Of a DNA stretch of 64,000 bases, positions 1 to 7,259 are shown piece by piece. Source of the DNA: Deltaproteobacteria bacterium (GTDB lineage Bacteria > Desulfobacterota > Deferrisomatia > Deferrisomatales > JACRMM01); the NCBI GenBank assembly GCA_016214985.1, contig JACRMM010000014.1:79293-143292 (forward strand), given 5' to 3'. A program made the position numbers and the translations under genes. How positions within the stretch are numbered: the stretch's first letter is position 1; each line of letters opens with the position of its first letter. The notes beneath the pieces are model-generated. The model did not search any database. It had not been told where the DNA came from and saw nothing but the letters and a program-made list of their open reading frames with translations.

Positions 1-111
1 GGCCGACATATCGATGACTCGCCCCGAGGCCGATGCCGCCGAAGAATCTTCCAGCCGTCTCGGGCGGCTCCGGGTGTACCACGCCGCCCTGGGCGGCTCC
101 CGGTTATCAAG

Positions 112-130
112 CCCCCACCTTGGGTGGGGG
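112..130. terminator. Terminator-like hairpin
   Basis: CCCCCACC and GGTGGGGG form a perfect 8-base stem around a 3-base loop. Only a short TCT follows, so it is a weak intrinsic terminator at best. It could end a gene lying to the left of the window. Confidence 0.4.
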
Positions 131-215
131 TCTGTGACTGCGGTGGGGTGGGGCCGGGAAGGCGCAGCTCAACCGAAGGACGGTACTTGGCGCGAGGAGG
201 CGGAGCCGGGGGGGC

Positions 216-377
216 TCAGCGGGTGCGGTGGCGCTGCCTCAGCCAGGCGGTGACGTCGGCCTGGAGCTTGCGTTCGATGGCTCCGCTCTGCGGCGCCGTC
301 ACCTCTCGGCGGCGAAACTCGACGACTCGGGGTGTTTGCGGCTGGGGGTCCTGCGGCGCGTTCTCTCGGTTCCTCAT
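216..377 (-). CDS. Possible 53-residue basic small protein
   Basis: This short frame has protein-like composition: a charged N-terminus, a Gln/Pro-rich stretch, and a C-terminal part (roughly residues 33-53) that would form an amphipathic, Arg-rich helix ending in RQRHRTR. An upstream in-frame ATG at 395 would add six residues. The ribosome binding site is weak (AGGG close to the ATG at 377). I recognise no family. It could be a random open frame, so confidence is low. Confidence 0.25.
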   Translation of the reverse strand: MRNRENAPQDPQPQTPRVVEFRRREVTAPQSGAIERKLQADVTAWLRQRHRTR

Positions 378-528
378 GTACCCTGTAGCTCTCATGTCGG
401 TGGGGAGGGCTTCGGCCGGCCGGCTGGTCGGCGAAGTGTTGTAGGATGCACGAGTTGGGCGGCGGTTACAAGGCGTACTGTGTTTCGCGAACCGAATCGT
501 CGGGGCTCCAGAAGAGAACGAGGGCGGC

Positions 529-858
529 GTGGCATACAGCGAAGAGCTCGACGACCGGGTGGAGCGGCTCACCGCCTCCTGGGGGAACACGGCCCGAAAG
601 AGGATGTTCGGAGGCGTATGCCACCTCCTCGACGGCAATATGTTCGCAGGAGTGCTGGGCGAGAGCCTGATCCTTCGCCTGGGGGACGAGGCGGCCGTCG
701 CGGCGCTCCGATCGCCCGGAGTGAGGCCCTTCGACCTCACGGGGCGGCCGATGAGAGGGTGGGTCGTGGTGGACCCGCCGGCGTTCGCCGGGGACGAAGC
801 GCTGGGGCAGTGGCTCGACCATGCCCGCAGTTACGTGAAGACCCTGCCGACGAAGTGA
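529..858 (+). CDS. TfoX N-terminal domain protein
   Basis: This 109-residue protein has the pattern of the stand-alone TfoX N-terminal domain: an early RMFGG motif (about residues 24-28), a hydrophobic core that reads like LILRLG, and a C-terminal part beginning near the Trp of the GWVVVDP segment. The domain is named after the competence regulator TfoX/Sxy. Single-domain versions are widespread, and their biochemical role is not settled. The start is GTG at 529 with GAGGG upstream; no ATG gives a better beginning. It stands alone between non-coding DNA and the convergent cyclophilin gene. Confidence 0.75.
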   Translation: MAYSEELDDRVERLTASWGNTARKRMFGGVCHLLDGNMFAGVLGESLILRLGDEAAVAALRSPGVRPFDLTGRPMRGWVVVDPPAFAGDEALGQWLDHARSYVKTLPTK

Positions 859-903
859 GGGGCGTGTAGGGCGGGTCCGCGTGTGTCCTTCCGTGGCATC
901 GCC

Positions 904-1407
904 TCAGAGGCACTCCACCGCCTCGATCACTACCGGGGTCCGGGGCACGTCCTGGTGTCCCGCCTGAGGCCTGGTCGGCACCTTCTCGATGCGGTCGACC
1001 ACGTCCATCCCCTCGGTCACCCATCCGAACACGGCGTACCCGAACTCCTCTCGGGTGCGCCGCTTGTGATCGAGGAACGCGTTGTCCACGGTATTGATGA
1101 AAAACTGGTTGGTGGCGCTGTCCGGGTTGCCGGTGCGGGCCAGCGCGAGGGTGCCGCGAAGGTTTCGAAGCCCGTTGACGGCCTCGTTCTTGATCGGCGG
1201 CCGGGTGGGCGTCTCCTGCATGTCCGGGGTGAAGCCTCCTCCCTGGATCATGAACTCTGGGATCACGCGGTGGAAGATCGTGCCGTCGTACACCCCCTCC
1301 AGCGCGTACTGCAGGAAGTTGTCAACCGAGCCGGGCGCGTTCTTCTCGTCCAGCTCCACGGTGAGATCTCCAAGCGAGGTCTTCAGTCGAACTCGGGGGT
1401 TTGCCAT
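904..1407 (-). CDS. ppiB: Cyclophilin-type peptidyl-prolyl isomerase
   Basis: The 167-residue product is a single-domain cyclophilin of the bacterial PpiB type, which interconverts cis and trans prolyl bonds during folding. Visible family motifs are [13 protein letters not shown] (around residues 48-60), LALAR, and the NQFFI segment. The last third contains the usual [12 protein letters not shown] region. I chose ATG at 1407 because AAGGAG lies about seven bases upstream and the protein then begins directly with the first beta strand. A longer in-frame start at 1488 would add 27 residues without family character. There is no signal peptide, so a cytoplasmic location is expected. Confidence 0.93.
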   Translation of the reverse strand: MANPRVRLKTSLGDLTVELDEKNAPGSVDNFLQYALEGVYDGTIFHRVIPEFMIQGGGFTPDMQETPTRPPIKNEAVNGLRNLRGTLALARTGNPDSATNQFFINTVDNAFLDHKRRTREEFGYAVFGWVTEGMDVVDRIEKVPTRPQAGHQDVPRTPVVIEAVECL

Positions 1408-1490
1408 CGTAGGCTCCTTCGAGTGGTTCGGTGCTGCGCGGACGCCACAGGATCGCGCCGGACTCAGTAACCCCGGCGGAGGCCGCATTG

Positions 1491-1527
1491 TGCCTCACCC
1501 GACGGAGGTCCCGCAACGGTGAGGGCA
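1491..1527. terminator. Hairpin upstream of cyclophilin gene
   Basis: TGCCTCACC and GGTGAGGGCA form a stem of about nine pairs with one bulge around an 18-base loop. It lies in the 263-base gap between the divergent genes at 1407 and 1671. No T tract follows, so it may be an mRNA leader structure or operator rather than a terminator. Confidence 0.3.
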
Positions 1528-1670
1528 GCCTCTCGTGCGCAAGAAGGTGGCCCGGGTGCGCCTGCGCCCTGTGAGCCAGGTCGCATGTCCATCTAACGAA
1601 ATCAACCGGCGGATTTTCTCCCTGACCTTAGGAAGATAGAGTATCCCCTCTGTGCCCAAGGAGACCGAGC

Positions 1671-2147
1671 ATGAGCCATGACACCGGCCGTCCGATCCTC
1701 CACCTCTCGATCGAACCGCGACCGACGACTCTTCCGCTCCCGGGTGGACGGGAGTTGCCCTTCGCCGATGCCGCGCTGGTGCTGTGAAATGTCGGAGACG
1801 ACGTGGCCCGGGGCGCCGTGCTCCGGCTGACGATCCGCCAGGATACGGCGGCCCTGTGCGAGGGGAGCGACGCCCTCATGGCCGGCCTTCCCGCCGCCGG
1901 TCTGTTGCCGGGCGCTGCGGCGGAGTGGGGGCTCTACGCCCTTCTTCAGGCGGTCGACCTGGGCTTTGCGGGCAAGATCCACCTCTTCGGCCCCAAGGCC
2001 GCCCTGAGCTGGCCCTTCCACGTAGAGGTCACCGCCGCGGACCCGTTGTCCGGGGAGGAGGGGTCGCCGACGGTCTTTCGGGCAACGGTGCGGTGGTGCT
2101 CTCCGGGCGACGAGGGAAGCGGGATCGAGGTCGAACTGGACGGCTGA
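1671..2147 (+). pseudogene. Unknown gene with in-frame TGA (codon 39)
   Basis: A clean ribosome binding site (AAGGAG, 1658-1663) precedes an ATG at 1671. The frame runs 38 codons to TGA at 1785-1787, then continues open without a shift to TGA at 2145, giving a 158-residue product if the internal TGA is read through. Codon use and protein-like character are the same on both sides. The part after the TGA is rich in beta-strand patterns and has no domain I recognise. The TGA could be a Trp-to-stop change, a sequencing error, or a selenocysteine codon. An imperfect GC-rich hairpin starts seven bases after it (1794-1824), with its apical loop 22-24 bases downstream of the TGA. Against selenocysteine, no redox Cys neighbour flanks the site. 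A GTG at 1803 could restart a 114-residue product. Confidence 0.5.
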
Positions 2148-2205
2148 CGGGCCCTGGGCCCACGTCGGGTGAGTTCGGGAATCGGCTCGACGGAGGAAAT
2201 CGTCG

Positions 2206-3060
2206 TCAGGCCAGGGCCGCGAGATACTGTCCCATGGGCCCGCGTGCCTTCTCGAGCTGTTCGCGCACGACCGCTTCGTCCGTCCCCAGCCGTTCGAGGA
2301 GCGTCGCCACCGGCTCCTCTCCGAGCGCTTCCTCGGGCGACTCGAGGAGCGCGGCGGTGAGCGCGACCAGGAACACGGTCGCCAGAACCGGTGCCGGGAA
2401 GTCGAGCATCTCGGCCGCGAGAGGGTCGTGATGGAACTGGATCACCTCTTCGATTCCATCGAAGAGGTTCCACCGCTGGACCGCCAAGGCCCCGATGTCA
2501 CAGTGGGTGAAGCCGTAGGCGGTCTGCTCCCGCTCCACCTGGGCGCGGCTTCCGATCCGGCCCACCAGCGCGTGGTACGAGGCGCCCTCGATCTTGGCCA
2601 GGACGAGCGTCCCCAGTTCGTGGAGCAACGCGCAGACGAAGGGCTCGCAGAACCGGTGCTTTCCCAGCCGACGGGCCAGTGAATCGGCCAGCACCGCCGA
2701 GCCGAGAGTGTGCTGCCACAGGCTCCGGTGGAACGCGTCCGGCGGCTGCGCTGCGACCGAGGCCGACAGCGCGAGGTTTCGCACCTCGTTCAAGCCGAGC
2801 CGGACCACGGCGGCCTGTAAGCTGCTGGGCGCCTTCCCTCCATAGAGGGGGGAGGCTGCCACGCGCAGGACGCGCGCGGTCAGGGCCGCGTCGGAGGCGA
2901 TCAGCCGGGCGATCTCCTCCAGCGCCGCGTCGGGCCGCGAGGTGAGCGAGAGCAGTCGCTGAGCCACCGCCGGGATGGGCTGAAGCCCTTCCATTTGATC
3001 CACGGCCTTCTCGAATATTGAGAAATCGCCGCTCGTGTTCCCTTGCTCGATGATCTCCAC
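2206..3060 (-). CDS. HDOD-domain signalling protein
   Basis: The 284-residue protein is almost entirely one HDOD domain, a catalytically inactive HD-phosphohydrolase relative that acts as a signalling and scaffold module in bacterial regulation. Typical features are the opening IPAVAQRLLSL, the repeated helical ALTARVLRVAASPLYG segment, LLHELGTLVLAK, and a late IQFHHDP. GTG at 3060 is preceded by GGGAGG at suitable spacing. The gene lies 17 bases after a single-domain receiver on the same strand, so the two are probably one operon with the HDOD protein as output partner. The HD metal residues are degenerate, as usual for this family. Confidence 0.85.
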   Translation of the reverse strand: MEIIEQGNTSGDFSIFEKAVDQMEGLQPIPAVAQRLLSLTSRPDAALEEIARLIASDAALTARVLRVAASPLYGGKAPSSLQAAVVRLGLNEVRNLALSASVAAQPPDAFHRSLWQHTLGSAVLADSLARRLGKHRFCEPFVCALLHELGTLVLAKIEGASYHALVGRIGSRAQVEREQTAYGFTHCDIGALAVQRWNLFDGIEEVIQFHHDPLAAEMLDFPAPVLATVFLVALTAALLESPEEALGEEPVATLLERLGTDEAVVREQLEKARGPMGQYLAALA

Positions 3061-3077
3061 GTATCCGCCTCCCTCGA

Positions 3078-3467
3078 TCAGGCGACTGCGATCTCCAACT
3101 CCAATGCGAGCGCCGACGCCATCTTGGCCAGGCGGGCGGCGTCGATCGGTTTCAAGATGTAGAACGATACGCCGGCCTCTTTGGCGGCGAGTACGCGCTC
3201 TCGGGCGGACACGGCACTGGCGACCACGAACGACGGGTTGAGTCCCTTGCGCCGCAGGGCGTCGATGACCTGGAGGCCCGTCAGCCGCGGCAGGATGAGG
3301 TCGAGAGCCACCACGGACGGGTGGTGCTGAACGACCGCTTCCACCAGCGAAATCCCGTCGTAGCACGTGGCCACCACCTCTACCCCCTCGGCCCGGAGCG
3401 CCTCGGCTACCTGCTTCCCACTGGCCGCCGAGGTGTCGCCGATCACGGCCGTGCGCTGCTTCGTCAT
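3078..3467 (-). CDS. Single-domain response regulator receiver
   Basis: This 129-residue CheY-like receiver has the phospho-acceptor region VALDLILPRLTGL, a switch Ser in VVASAVS, and the conserved Lys in ILKPID. The acidic pair near the N-terminus is weak (VIGDTSA has one Asp where most receivers have two or three acids), so Mg binding may be altered. ATG at 3467 has GGAAGG upstream. No DNA-binding domain is attached. Its likely partner is the HDOD protein that follows on the same transcript. Confidence 0.85.
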   Translation of the reverse strand: MTKQRTAVIGDTSAASGKQVAEALRAEGVEVVATCYDGISLVEAVVQHHPSVVALDLILPRLTGLQVIDALRRKGLNPSFVVASAVSARERVLAAKEAGVSFYILKPIDAARLAKMASALALELEIAVA

Positions 3468-3727
3468 GCCGAACCTTCCCGCGGAGGGTGTGAGGTCCCC
3501 GCCCGTCGTCGCTGCTCGACCTGGCCCCCGTGGGGCGGGTAGACTGCCCCGGTGGAGGGGGGCCGAGGAATACCTTGACCAATGTATCGTCCAGACTCGC
3601 GAAAAGTTGAGCCGCCGAGGCAGCCGCCGGCGGTGTTGAGAGACTCCTGTGACCGAAGGTTGGCGCCGCGCATCGAAGGATGACGCAACCAGACCCGATC
3701 CGATCCGCTGCGTTGCGAGGAGGGAAC

Positions 3728-4306
3728 GTGAGGCCGACCCCACCGGAAGCCGGCAAGTCCAGCTTCGACCTGATCCACACTGAGCGGTTCTTCGAGGTGC
3801 TGCCGTTGGCGGCGATTCGACGGGCGGTGGACCTCGGGTGCGGCGTCGGCCGCTACTCGTTCCCCTTGGCGGAGCGTCTCACGGCTGGGGCCTCCGTGCA
3901 GGGTTTCGACCTGTGGCCGGAGGGTGTACAGGCGCTCCGGCAGTCCGCCGTCGATCGGGGGGTCACAAATGTCCGGGCCGAGGTGGCCGATCTCTCGCAC
4001 CTTGCCGGCGTGCCGGACGGGGAGTTCGACCTTGCCTTGATGGCCACGGTGTTGCACGATCTCGCCCAGCGGGGCGACGCGGTGAGCGCTCTGCGGGAGG
4101 TCGCCCGGGTCCTCCGGCCGGGCGGATGCCTCGCGGTGGTGGAGTTCAAGAAGGCTGCCACTCAGCCCGGCCCGCCCTTGGCGATTCGCCTCGCCCCCGA
4201 CGAGGTGTCGGTGCTTGTGAAGCCCAGCGGTTTTTCAGGCGGCGATGTGACCGATCTGGGCCCCCACGCGTACGTTTCCCTCTTCCTCCGCAACCCGACG
4301 GCCTGA
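3728..4306 (+). CDS. Class I SAM-dependent methyltransferase
   Basis: The 192-residue product is a Rossmann-type methyltransferase. Motif I is VDLGCGVGRYS, the acidic end of strand 2 is in QGFDLWPEG, and a later VARVLRPGGCLAVVEF is the post-I/motif III region typical of Methyltransf_11/UbiE-like enzymes. The substrate cannot be told from the sequence. I chose GTG at 3728 because AGGAGG sits just upstream; an in-frame start at 3680 would add 16 residues of low character. It is divergent from the receiver/HDOD pair and followed by two small same-strand genes. Confidence 0.82.
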   Translation: MRPTPPEAGKSSFDLIHTERFFEVLPLAAIRRAVDLGCGVGRYSFPLAERLTAGASVQGFDLWPEGVQALRQSAVDRGVTNVRAEVADLSHLAGVPDGEFDLALMATVLHDLAQRGDAVSALREVARVLRPGGCLAVVEFKKAATQPGPPLAIRLAPDEVSVLVKPSGFSGGDVTDLGPHAYVSLFLRNPTA

Positions 4307-4372
4307 CGGCGGGCGGTCCGACCGGAGGTTCGACGTTGCTAACCCGGCGCACCGGCCGGGGAGGAGACTCCG

Positions 4373-4741
4373 ATGCTGTGCGACCGATGCAAAGCCGAGG
4401 TGGACGAACGCGACGCGGTCACGCGAGGCGGGCAAACCCTGTGCGAGGACTGCCTGATGGACGTGATGAGCCCGGCCAAGGCCTGCGACCCCTGGGCCGT
4501 GAAGCTCGCGAAGGGGGCCAAGGACGCCGGCGGCGCCGGCGAGCTCAAGGGGCTCGAGAAGGCGATCTTCGACCTCGTGTGCTCGCGCGGGCGGGTGCCG
4601 AAGGAGGAGGTCGCTTCGCTCCTCGGGGTCCGGGCGACGGAGGTCGACCGTGCCTTTTCGGTGCTCCGCCACATGGAGCTCCTGCGGGGCGATCGGCGCT
4701 CGGACGGCGGCGCGGACCTGGTACCCTTCTCGGGCGGCTAA
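4373..4741 (+). CDS. Zinc-ribbon/winged-helix small protein
   Basis: The 122-residue protein starts with a treble-clef or zinc-ribbon pattern: MLCDRC near the N-terminus and LCEDC about 20 residues later give two CxxC pairs for one Zn. The rest (about residues 55-110) looks like a winged helix: a helix, a VPKEEVASLLGV turn-helix, and a final helix DRAFSVLRHMELL. This architecture suggests a small DNA- or protein-binding regulator. GGGAGGAG lies upstream of the ATG. The next gene starts 11 bases after the stop, so the two are probably co-transcribed. Confidence 0.6.
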   Translation: MLCDRCKAEVDERDAVTRGGQTLCEDCLMDVMSPAKACDPWAVKLAKGAKDAGGAGELKGLEKAIFDLVCSRGRVPKEEVASLLGVRATEVDRAFSVLRHMELLRGDRRSDGGADLVPFSGG

Positions 4742-4751
4742 GGAGGAGATC

Positions 4752-5081
4752 GTGGCAACGGCAGACGACGTCAAGGCCCGGGTCGCGGCTCTCGGCGCGG
4801 ATCTTCCCGAAGTGATGGGCGCGTTCGCCCGGCTTCAGGAGGCGGCCACGGCGACCGGCGCCCTCGACGCGAAGACCAAGCGGCTCGTCATGATTGGGAT
4901 CGCGCTGGCGCAGCGCTGCGAGCCGTGCCTGCGCGTGCACGTGGCGGCGGCGCTTGAGTTGGGGGTCTCGCGGGCGGAGATCCTCGACGTGGCGGGCGTG
5001 GCCATCCTCATGGGCGGGGGACCGGTCGCGGCAGCCGCAGCTACGGTGCTGGTGGACCTCCTGGGGGAGCTCGGGGCCTGA
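4752..5081 (+). CDS. Carboxymuconolactone decarboxylase/AhpD-like protein
   Basis: This 109-residue all-helical protein belongs to the CMD/AhpD fold. The redox signature CEPCLRVH (CxxC followed by His) is intact near residue 57. Family members with this motif usually act as small thiol peroxidases or disulfide reductases; a true decarboxylase function is less likely. The helix after it (AALELGVSRAEILDVAGVAILMGGGP) is diagnostic. GTG at 4752 is preceded at close spacing by AGGAGGAG, which overlaps the stop of the preceding gene. A longer frame from 4650 lacks family character and overlaps that gene. Confidence 0.85.
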   Translation: MATADDVKARVAALGADLPEVMGAFARLQEAATATGALDAKTKRLVMIGIALAQRCEPCLRVHVAAALELGVSRAEILDVAGVAILMGGGPVAAAAATVLVDLLGELGA

Positions 5082-5181
5082 GCCACCTATCTGACGAACG
5101 ACGACCCGGCCAAGGCAGACGGGGTGGAGCAGCTCCTCAACGAGGCATCGGACGGCGCGGCGAATTGGTTGCCGCGCGCCT

Positions 5182-5313
5182 TCAGGGCTGGGACGTGCCC
5201 CGGTTCTTCAGCTTCGGAAAGGCCCACTCGATCAAGTTCGCCAGCGCGCCCACCAGCAGGAACAAGGCGGCGATCGTGACCTCCAGCAGGAGGATTCGGG
5301 TCAGTGGGCTCAT
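5182..5313 (-). CDS. 43-residue single-pass membrane protein
   Basis: An ATG at 5313 preceded by a near-perfect AAAGGAGG eight bases away opens a 43-codon frame. The product has a short N-terminus (MSPLTR), one hydrophobic segment of about 20 residues (roughly 7-27, Leu/Ile/Ala/Val rich), then a positively charged tail with KLKN near the end. That layout fits a small inner-membrane protein. I recognise no family. The strong ribosome binding site makes it more credible than its length alone would. It lies alone, upstream of nothing obvious on the same strand. Confidence 0.6.
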   Translation of the reverse strand: MSPLTRILLLEVTIAALFLLVGALANLIEWAFPKLKNRGTSQP

Positions 5314-5539
5314 CGTCGTGCCTCCTTTGCCCCCGGTAGCTGGCCGGCCCACGCGGCACCGACAAGGGTAGAAGGCCAGTTTCGGCCCTTGGCGTCAATC
5401 GCTCGTACAAAGAAACACGTTCCGCGGTGAAGCGCGTTCGGCGAGCCTGAACCCCACGTGAGGGGCAAGGGGGTTGTCCAGAATGCCCTCCTCGCCCGGA
5501 GTCTCTCGGGCCACGACCACTCCCCCTCGGTCGGAGCCG

Positions 5540-6478
5540 TCACCGCACCACGGGCCGTTCCTCCCGGTTCACCGTCAGCTGGAAGACGTCGGGGCGGGCG
5601 TAGTGGCCGGCGACGTCGAGCTCCCACTTCGGCCCGGCCTCGCGGTCGAGGTCCAGCTCGACTGTGAGGAGCCCCTCCTCACCGTGCAGGGGCCCAGCGA
5701 TGAGCGCGCCCGTGGGGTCGGCGATCGCGCTGTCGCCCGGGTTGATCCAGCCGTTGTCGGCCGCCGAGTCGAAGCGCGGCTTGAACGCCAAGCGGTCCGG
5801 CACGTGATCGCCGTGGAGCGCCATCCCCGCGCCGATCACGAACACGCCGCCCTCCCGCCCGATGTGCCGCAGCGTCGAGAGCCAGGGCTCTCCGCGATCC
5901 CAAGTGGGCGCGCAGTAGACCTGGGCGCCTGTGGCATAGAGGGAGTAGCGGGCGAGCGGCATGTAGTTTTCCCAGCAGATCAGCCCGCCCACCCGGCCGA
6001 AGGGGAAGTCGAACGCACCGAGGGTGCTGCCGTCGCCGTGGCCCCAGATCAGGCGCTCTCCCCCGGTGGGGACGAGCTTTCGATGACGGCCGAGCAGCGT
6101 GCCGCGCTCGTCGAGGAAGAGCAGGGAGTTGAACATCGAGGTCCGGCTTCCGGCCGCGTCGCGCTCGCTGATGCCCAAGACCACGTTGATCCGGCACCGG
6201 CGCGCGGCGGCGCACAACCGGTCCACGGCGGGGCTGGGGACCGAGACCGAGCTCTCGAGATATTCGGCATAGAGCGAGCGCAGGAGGTCGTCCTCTCCCG
6301 CCGCGACCTTCCACGCCCAGCAGGGATATCCGGGGACGAACGCCTCGGGAAAGACGAGCAGCCGGACCCCTTGCCGGGCGGCGTCGGCCATGAGGTCGGC
6401 GGCCTTCTCGACTGTTGCGTCCCGATCGAGGAACACTGGGGCGAACTGCGCGGCCGCGACGGTAAGCCTCCCGCTCAC
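5540..6478 (-). CDS. Nitrilase-family carbon-nitrogen hydrolase
   Basis: The 312-residue enzyme has the complete nitrilase-superfamily triad: Glu45 in FPEAFVPGYP, Lys134 in RKLVPT, and Cys168 in GLICWENYMP. The GYP/CWENYMPLAR context is that of true nitrilases (branch 1), which hydrolyse nitriles to acids and ammonia, rather than amidases. Its length is close to short bacterial nitrilases. GTG at 6478 overlaps the stop of the upstream ASCH-like gene by four bases (GTGA), so translation is probably coupled. It is cytoplasmic; the substrate cannot be predicted from the sequence. Confidence 0.9.
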   Translation of the reverse strand: MSGRLTVAAAQFAPVFLDRDATVEKAADLMADAARQGVRLLVFPEAFVPGYPCWAWKVAAGEDDLLRSLYAEYLESSVSVPSPAVDRLCAAARRCRINVVLGISERDAAGSRTSMFNSLLFLDERGTLLGRHRKLVPTGGERLIWGHGDGSTLGAFDFPFGRVGGLICWENYMPLARYSLYATGAQVYCAPTWDRGEPWLSTLRHIGREGGVFVIGAGMALHGDHVPDRLAFKPRFDSAADNGWINPGDSAIADPTGALIAGPLHGEEGLLTVELDLDREAGPKWELDVAGHYARPDVFQLTVNREERPVVR

Positions 6479-7119
6479 GGCGTCCCTGCCTTCGGCGGAC
6501 CCGCCTCACGGCCCGACAGGGCGAGGCGGCGGAACCGGACCACCCACACCCAGGGGTCTTGATCCCAGGCGAACCGGGACTCGGGGTTCACTTCGGTCCA
6601 CCACCGCCCGAAGGCCTCGCGGTCCGCCTCAGCGGAGACGGAATCGTCCCCGGTGCGCCACATCCCCCCCTCGGCCTGCAGGTCCTCGGAGCCTATCCCC
6701 TGGATCCGCTGCGCCCGCAACTCGAGCACCTCGAGCGTGAGACGCGAGGCCCAGCGCGGCATCTCGGCGGCCGGCCGCCAGACGACGGTATCGCTGGACA
6801 AATCGGAGGGACGAGCCTTTTCGCCGGCCCGGTACCGGAGGAGCAGACGTGCCCGGTTTGGGTCCCCGTCGAGGCGGGCCGGCCCCGCCCAGGGCTCCCT
6901 CACCCAGAGCCGGTGCCCGGGCCGCCCCATGGGGCACTCCGCGCCGCCGCCTCCGCCCAGGGTCCAGTGGAGCCGACCGTCCTCGTCCACGCCTGAGACC
7001 TGGGCACCGTCCGGGGGCTGCGGGTCGATCGCCTGCCGGAGCTGGGTCTTCCGTCCGGCAAGGATCGCGACGACACACCGCCAGGTGAGGCTCTTCGGGT
7101 GTTCTCCGGGTGGGCACAC
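6475..7119 (-). CDS. ASCH-like (phage-type) hypothetical protein
   Basis: The 214-residue product opens with a segment ending ILAGRKTQLRQ, the hallmark of ASCH/PUA-like proteins common in phages and prophages. It continues with LWVREPW and a C-terminal WWTEVNPESRFAWDQDPWVWVVRF region typical of the same group. These proteins are thought to bind nucleic acid or modified bases; the exact role is unknown. I chose GTG at 7119 (AAAGG upstream); a TTG at 7227 would add 36 residues of poor character. Its stop overlaps the nitrilase start. A phage-type gene coupled to a nitrilase is unusual and may mark an old insertion. Confidence 0.65.
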   Translation of the reverse strand: MCPPGEHPKSLTWRCVVAILAGRKTQLRQAIDPQPPDGAQVSGVDEDGRLHWTLGGGGGAECPMGRPGHRLWVREPWAGPARLDGDPNRARLLLRYRAGEKARPSDLSSDTVVWRPAAEMPRWASRLTLEVLELRAQRIQGIGSEDLQAEGGMWRTGDDSVSAEADREAFGRWWTEVNPESRFAWDQDPWVWVVRFRRLALSGREAGPPKAGTP

Positions 7120-7259
7120 GGGAAGCCTTTCGTCGCTGCGAGGGACGGCAGCGCCCCGGCCGGCGTGCGCCGGGCACAACGGGAGCGCGGAGGCGTGGAA
7201 GCGTACATCGCCCCGGGAAGGGGGCAAGCCGGTCGGGGAGGACGCGGCGGCCCAGGCCC

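Larger units (their letters stand above)
1..528. other. Left edge, no confident gene
   Basis: I find no convincing gene before the TfoX-like gene at 529. The stretch holds two direct copies of GGGCGGCTCC (62-71 and 91-100), a terminator-like hairpin at 112-130, and one weak small reading frame on the minus strand (listed separately). Longer open frames here look like random high-GC frames, with no recognisable domain and no ribosome binding site. Confidence 0.5.

Noticed and set aside
62-100. Direct repeat GGGCGGCTCC as a possible attachment site
   Set aside because: It is short and GC-only, without a tRNA or integrase nearby; chance is a sufficient explanation.
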